A stretch of 64,000 nt of DNA from JAVJSD01 sp040219575 (lineage in GTDB: Bacteria > Planctomycetota > Planctomycetia > Pirellulales > Pirellulaceae): positions 1 to 64,000 of the forward strand of contig JAVJSD010000045.1 in NCBI GenBank assembly GCA_040219575.1, written 5' to 3'. The translations under genes were made by a program, and so were the position numbers. Positions within the stretch are counted from its first letter, which is position 1, and the number at the start of each line of letters is the position of its first letter. This document shows positions 60,629 to 64,000 of the stretch, in pieces. Under the pieces are notes generated by a model that was not told where the DNA came from, made no database searches, and was given only the letters and a program-made list of their open reading frames with translations.

Positions 60629-62806
60629 TCAAGGAATCCAGGTGTATCCGAAACGGCCGGTCACGCCGCTGCCGAACACGCCGCTGCCGTGCACCAGGTA
60701 CGGTTGATCGGTGATGTTCTCCAGGCTGAAGCTCAAGCGATGTTGTCCCACGTCGCCGAAGGCGCGGCCGATGCGCATATTCAGTGTGGCGTAGCCGGGC
60801 GTGCCGCCGATCGGGATGCGTTCGTCGGTGACGTCGCGGACCGGATCGAGCCGGTCCTGCCGCCGCACCATCCAGGTGTAGAGGCTGAAGTAGCTCCGCA
60901 GATCATTGCTGCGATAGCGCATCCCCAGGATGCCCTGCGCCGGCGGAATCCGACTCAGCGCCCCGCCGGTCACCTCGTTCTCGCCGAAGGTGTACCAGTA
61001 ATTGCCGTAGGCGCTCCAACCGTTCCAGAGAACGTACTCGCCATTGCTTTCGAAGCCCTGCAGAAACGAATCCTGATTGGCCCGTTCGAACTGATTCGCC
61101 CCGGCGCTGATCGGCACGATATTGTTGTTCAAGTCCATCCAGTAAACGTACGACTGCGTTCGCAGGCCGGCGAAGTTGGTCTTCACGCCGACCTCGTAGT
61201 TGTACGAGGTTTCGGGAACCAGCCCCAGGCTGGGCAGGTCCATCCCCATCTGCAGCACGTTGGGATTGTTGGCGGTCAGTTCGTCGAGGTTCGGAGCGCG
61301 AAAGCCCTTGGAGACCGAACCGACCAGGTTCACGTCGGGCAGCACTTCGTACGTCAATCCCGTTTGCCAGATCCAATCCTCGTAGTGCGGCGTGATGAAG
61401 ACGGGCGTGCCGTCCACGACGGGCGTCGCCTCGAGGTCGACGAGTTCATACCGCGCGCCGGCGAGCACGTTTAGTCGCTGCGTGAGCGGGAGGTCGTAGT
61501 TCACAAACGCGCCGATTCGCTCGTAGAACGCGTCGTCGGGAATGATCGGCCCGCTGGCCCCGCCGCCGAAGGGCGAGTCGACGTCGTCGTGGTACCAGTC
61601 GCCGCCGCCGGAGAGCTTGCCGAAGTCGCCGAAGTCCTTCACCGTGGCCAATTGCAGGCCGGTGGTCTCGACGTCGATTTCCTGAAACCGCGTGGTGGGA
61701 ACGCCGCGGGTTTGGTTCTCGCGCTGCCGGTTGTACGAGGCGGTGAACGTGACGGCGTCGGCCATGCCCAGCACGTCGACCGCCTGGTAGCGGACGTACA
61801 TCAGATCGCGCTGTTGGGGATCGAAGAACCTCGCGTCGGCGAGCGTGTTGCTGTTGTTGCGATCGCCGGGATAGCCAGGAAAGCGGTCGCTGCGCGGTAC
61901 ATCGTTCAGTTCGACGTGCTGCATGGCGAAGGTCAGCAGTTGGTTGTCCGCCACGAGAAAATTGAACTTGATGTCGCCGGCCTGCTGCTGGTAATTCGTG
62001 CCTGGCTGCCTGCCGAAGTTGTCCCAACCGGTGTCCAAGTCGCGAACGTTGAGAAAGCTGCCGCCGGTGAATACTCCCGCCGGACCGACCCAACCTTCGA
62101 CGTTCATGCGGCTGTAGGGCGAGACGTTGGCGGTGTTGAAGTACTGCGTGAATTCCGGCGCGAAGTAGTTGTTGGAATACTGCCAGCTTGGGCCGCGCGT
62201 GACGACGTTGATCGTGCCGCCGATGGCGTCGGATCCCCATTGCACGCCGCCGTTTCCGCGGAGCACTTCGATGTGATCGACCATGCCCGGGTCGATGGTG
62301 TTGAAGTACTGGTTGGGGCCGAAGCGGAACACCGAGTTATTGAGCCGGATGCCGTCGACCAGAATCAGCACCTGCTGGCCGGTCAGACCGCGCAGGTACG
62401 GCGACGCCTGTCCCGCCGCGGTGCTCTGCATCAGCACGCCGACTTCCTGCTGGAGGGCCTGGAACATGTCCGGCGCCTGCTTCTCCATGATTTGCTGCCG
62501 GGTGACGATATCGGCGGCGAACGGCGTATCGAACAACGAACCTTGAGACCGCAGCACGCCGGTGGTCTCGCCAAAGGGGCCGCCTTGGCCGAATTGCAGG
62601 TTGTTGAGTCCCGGATAGCTCAGCGACTGCCCAAGGGCTTCAATATTCTGAGGCGTGGCGGTCGTGGTCGTCGTTTCCTCGGGAGGCTGAACGACAACCG
62701 GCGGCAGCGTGCCGTCTTGATTCGGACCGCCTTGCTGGGCGATGGCGGGCGCGCCGAGCAAGGCGAAAGGGAGTGTTGCAATGAGCACCAGATTGCGTAC
62801 GGGCAT
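60629..62806 (-). CDS. TonB-dependent outer-membrane receptor
   Basis: A 725-residue receptor. A signal peptide (LVLIATLPFALLGAPAIAQ) and a possible TonB box in PPVVVQ are followed by a plug domain (about 90-205: PFAADIVTRQQIMEKQAPDM, LVDGIRLNNSVFRFGPNQYF, GGVQWGSDAIGGTINVVTR) and a barrel ending in an aromatic segment (TGRFGYTWIP). It imports an iron complex, vitamin B12 or a sugar; this cannot be read. No cobalamin riboswitch is seen upstream. The ATG at 62806 has no clear ribosome site. Confidence 0.9.
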   Translation of the reverse strand: MPVRNLVLIATLPFALLGAPAIAQQGGPNQDGTLPPVVVQPPEETTTTTATPQNIEALGQSLSYPGLNNLQFGQGGPFGETTGVLRSQGSLFDTPFAADIVTRQQIMEKQAPDMFQALQQEVGVLMQSTAAGQASPYLRGLTGQQVLILVDGIRLNNSVFRFGPNQYFNTIDPGMVDHIEVLRGNGGVQWGSDAIGGTINVVTRGPSWQYSNNYFAPEFTQYFNTANVSPYSRMNVEGWVGPAGVFTGGSFLNVRDLDTGWDNFGRQPGTNYQQQAGDIKFNFLVADNQLLTFAMQHVELNDVPRSDRFPGYPGDRNNSNTLADARFFDPQQRDLMYVRYQAVDVLGMADAVTFTASYNRQRENQTRGVPTTRFQEIDVETTGLQLATVKDFGDFGKLSGGGDWYHDDVDSPFGGGASGPIIPDDAFYERIGAFVNYDLPLTQRLNVLAGARYELVDLEATPVVDGTPVFITPHYEDWIWQTGLTYEVLPDVNLVGSVSKGFRAPNLDELTANNPNVLQMGMDLPSLGLVPETSYNYEVGVKTNFAGLRTQSYVYWMDLNNNIVPISAGANQFERANQDSFLQGFESNGEYVLWNGWSAYGNYWYTFGENEVTGGALSRIPPAQGILGMRYRSNDLRSYFSLYTWMVRRQDRLDPVRDVTDERIPIGGTPGYATLNMRIGRAFGDVGQHRLSFSLENITDQPYLVHGSGVFGSGVTGRFGYTWIP

Positions 62807-63119
62807 GAGAGGTGTTCCGATTGGTAGCCAAAGGACGCGCAATCTGGCCTGATGCGTGAAGCGGCCTTCGGCTGCTTGAACCTACCTTTCCTCATGTTCG
62901 GACGATGCCATCTGCGGAGTTTGTGCCATCTTGCGGCGGCGGAAGAGATTGCCTAGCCTGCCCACACTGCGGATGCGACGCCTAGGATGACGGAGGCGTT
63001 CGCGACGGCGCCCGCTTCACCGCCAGATTCAGTAGCGCCGGCGGTTGTCAAGCTGTGCCGGTTGTCCCGCTTGCACCGCCGGCGAGGAAAATGATCGGTG
63101 TGCCGGCGCAGAGCGGTCG
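62807..63119. other. gene-free region
   Basis: Upstream of the receptor gene. I searched it by eye for a B12 box or Fur site and saw none. On the minus strand TTGACA is present (plus 63046-63051) without a good -10. Confidence 0.4.
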
Positions 63120-63245
63120 ATGAGTAGTCCTGCCGGACAAGTCCCGGCTCAAATCTACACAACCGCCTACCGGCGAGGGTCGTCGAGCATCCCCATCCCA
63201 CCTGCTCGCCCCGCGGATCCGAGTCGGTCTGGCGTCAAGTTCTGA
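63120..63245 (+). CDS. possible 41-residue peptide gene
   Basis: A short ORF, MSSPAGQVPAQIYTTAYRRG and on, with an AGAG only as a weak ribosome site. Its TGA lies 4 bp before a strong terminator on the same strand. That arrangement suggests either a real small gene or the 3' part of a small RNA. Confidence 0.35.
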   Translation: MSSPAGQVPAQIYTTAYRRGSSSIPIPPARPADPSRSGVKF

Positions 63246-63249
63246 TCAA

Positions 63250-63284
63250 GAGCCCGGCTGCTCCCCGCAGCCGGCTCTTTTTTT
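63250..63284 (+). terminator. Rho-independent terminator
   Basis: GAGCCCGGCTG (63250-63260) pairs with CAGCCGGCTC (63268-63277), with one bulge, followed by seven T (63278-63284). On the plus strand, where the only candidate gene upstream is the 41-codon ORF. Confidence 0.85.
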
Positions 63285-63299
63285 ATGCGCCGGTGAGGA

Positions 63300-63767
63300 T
63301 CAAGACGCGCTGCGCGAGCGAACGCCCTCGGGCTTGGCGTCACTGGTCAGTCGCTTTCCGAAGATACGATCGCGGAGTTGTTCGAGCTGCGCCCGCTCGA
63401 TGAGCGTTGGCTCTCCCGCGGCGGCCCCGAAGTCGAACAGGTCCGGCTCGAGAAACAGCCGCGATGGCTGATCGAGATTCCGGCTGCGCGCCAATGCCTT
63501 CAATCGCCGACGGTCCTGTCGGTCAATGTCGTGCGCTTGGCAAAGTTCGCGAAACAGCGCGCGGGGGCTATTGAACCCACGCTCGTCGCGGACCTTGCGC
63601 CACCGCGTCAGCAGCAACAGCGCGACGACGACGCCGACGATCACCACGGCGCCGAACAGCAGATTCCCGGGCGAGAGTCCCGCACCGTTGCGAAGGTTGC
63701 GTCCCAGATCGGAAAAATCCGCGCGCTGGGCCAATAACCAGGCCGATTGCCAAGCGATGTTCACCAC
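63300..63767 (-). CDS. membrane protein of unknown function
   Basis: A 155-residue protein with a hydrophobic helix at about 36-56 (LLFGAVVIVGVVVALLLLTR) and a soluble helical tail (SPRALFRELCQAHDIDRQDR). The start is a GTG at 63767, inside the end of the upstream gene (overlap 7 bp), so the two are coupled. Confidence 0.7.
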   Translation of the reverse strand: MVNIAWQSAWLLAQRADFSDLGRNLRNGAGLSPGNLLFGAVVIVGVVVALLLLTRWRKVRDERGFNSPRALFRELCQAHDIDRQDRRRLKALARSRNLDQPSRLFLEPDLFDFGAAAGEPTLIERAQLEQLRDRIFGKRLTSDAKPEGVRSRSAS

Positions 63768-64000
63768 GGCGCCTCCGATTGCGTGGAAGACACGTCGAAT
63801 CCACCACCGGTGGGAGGCAAATACGGACGGCTGTCGGAGTTGGGGCGGCGCGGCGCATGGCCGCCCGAGGCTAGTTGTTGCAGCGACTGCTCGGCCGCTT
63901 CGCGGACCATCACACTGGCGTCGAGCAAGGCGCCGCGGAGCGCGTCGCGGCCGGCGGGCGTCTGCGACTCGGACAACACCTTCGCGGCCTCGGCGCGAAC
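63761..64000 (-). CDS. HEAT-repeat protein, 5' end beyond the window
   Basis: The partial C-terminal 79 residues read VRAEAAKVLSESQTPAGRDA then LRGALLDASVMVREAAEQSL, two HEAT-like helices of the kind that recurs in such proteins, followed by a Pro/Gly/Ser-rich tail. The frame is open to the window edge. Total size unknown. Confidence 0.7.
   Translation of the reverse strand, partial: VRAEAAKVLSESQTPAGRDALRGALLDASVMVREAAEQSLQQLASGGHAPRRPNSDSRPYLPPTGGGFDVSSTQSEAPW

Noticed and set aside
62807..63119. A cobalamin riboswitch before the TonB-dependent receptor
   Set aside because: No B12 box or typical core found on the minus strand.

Overview
The window is one contiguous piece of a GC-rich bacterial chromosome. 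It carries about 58 supportable protein genes on both strands, with no tRNA, rRNA, CRISPR array or complete insertion sequence that I can see. The gene content points to a planctomycete, most likely of the Pirellulales type. It has two paired sets of planctomycete-typical cytochrome c/DUF proteins (DUF1592 with DUF1552, and DUF1549/1553 with DUF1501), a formylglycine sulfatase, a Hanks-type kinase, a WD40 protein ending in an SHD1 domain, a XylR-like AraC regulator, and many small secreted or membrane proteins of lineage-specific type. This assignment comes from reading the proteins, not from a database search.

Layout. 1-690: a 195-bp direct repeat pair. 0.7-9.2 kb: a menC-like enolase-superfamily enzyme, a GNAT enzyme, a large secreted vWA/STN-like protein, RimI, a Cys-rich outer-membrane barrel protein and MiaE. 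9.4-17.8 kb: a PhoD phosphatase, an archaeal-type S-adenosylmethionine synthetase, then a same-strand run of Glu/Leu-type dehydrogenase, carbamate kinase, a cyclic-2,3-diphosphoglycerate-synthetase-like NTPase and a winged-helix-like protein. 17.9-22.1 kb: a small protein with an HNH nuclease, then a Lon-like AAA protease overlapping a universal-stress-like protein. 22.4-29.9 kb: an RlmN-type radical SAM enzyme whose 3' end overlaps a convergent phosphoesterase gene, a secreted unknown, an acetyltransferase, a HEAT protein and an SLC13/TrkA_C transporter.

29.9-32.8 kb is a compact sulfur module: an ArsR repressor with a palindrome inside its own promoter spacer, a rhodanese-DUF2892 membrane protein and a CoA-disulfide-reductase-like flavoprotein fused to a rhodanese. 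32.9-38.1 kb holds the DUF1592/DUF1552 pair divergent from the XylR-like regulator. 38.2-45.3 kb holds a Flp-pilin-like/CBS fusion, a TupA-like binding protein, a lipoprotein with an ARPP-1-like (DUF6569) domain split by a long acidic insert, a WD40-SHD1 protein and small membrane proteins. 45.8-52.7 kb: a polytopic membrane protein, ThpR, a sulfatase, a degenerate retropepsin-like protein and a TPR protein. 52.7-56.9 kb: the DUF1549/1553 and DUF1501 pair. 57-64 kb: a Ser/Thr kinase, small proteins, a TonB-type protein convergent with a TonB-dependent receptor, and a HEAT-repeat gene cut by the window edge.

Several families of dispersed palindromic repeats sit between genes across the whole window, one of them inside the sulfur module. 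Short tandem repeats have modified gene ends, including a 15-bp repeat that carries the kinase stop codon. The best candidates for undescribed biology are the pilin-CBS fusion, the split ARPP-1-like lipoprotein, the carbamate kinase/cDPGS-like cluster and the autoregulated sulfur module. I see no proof of a wholly new defence or mobile system.
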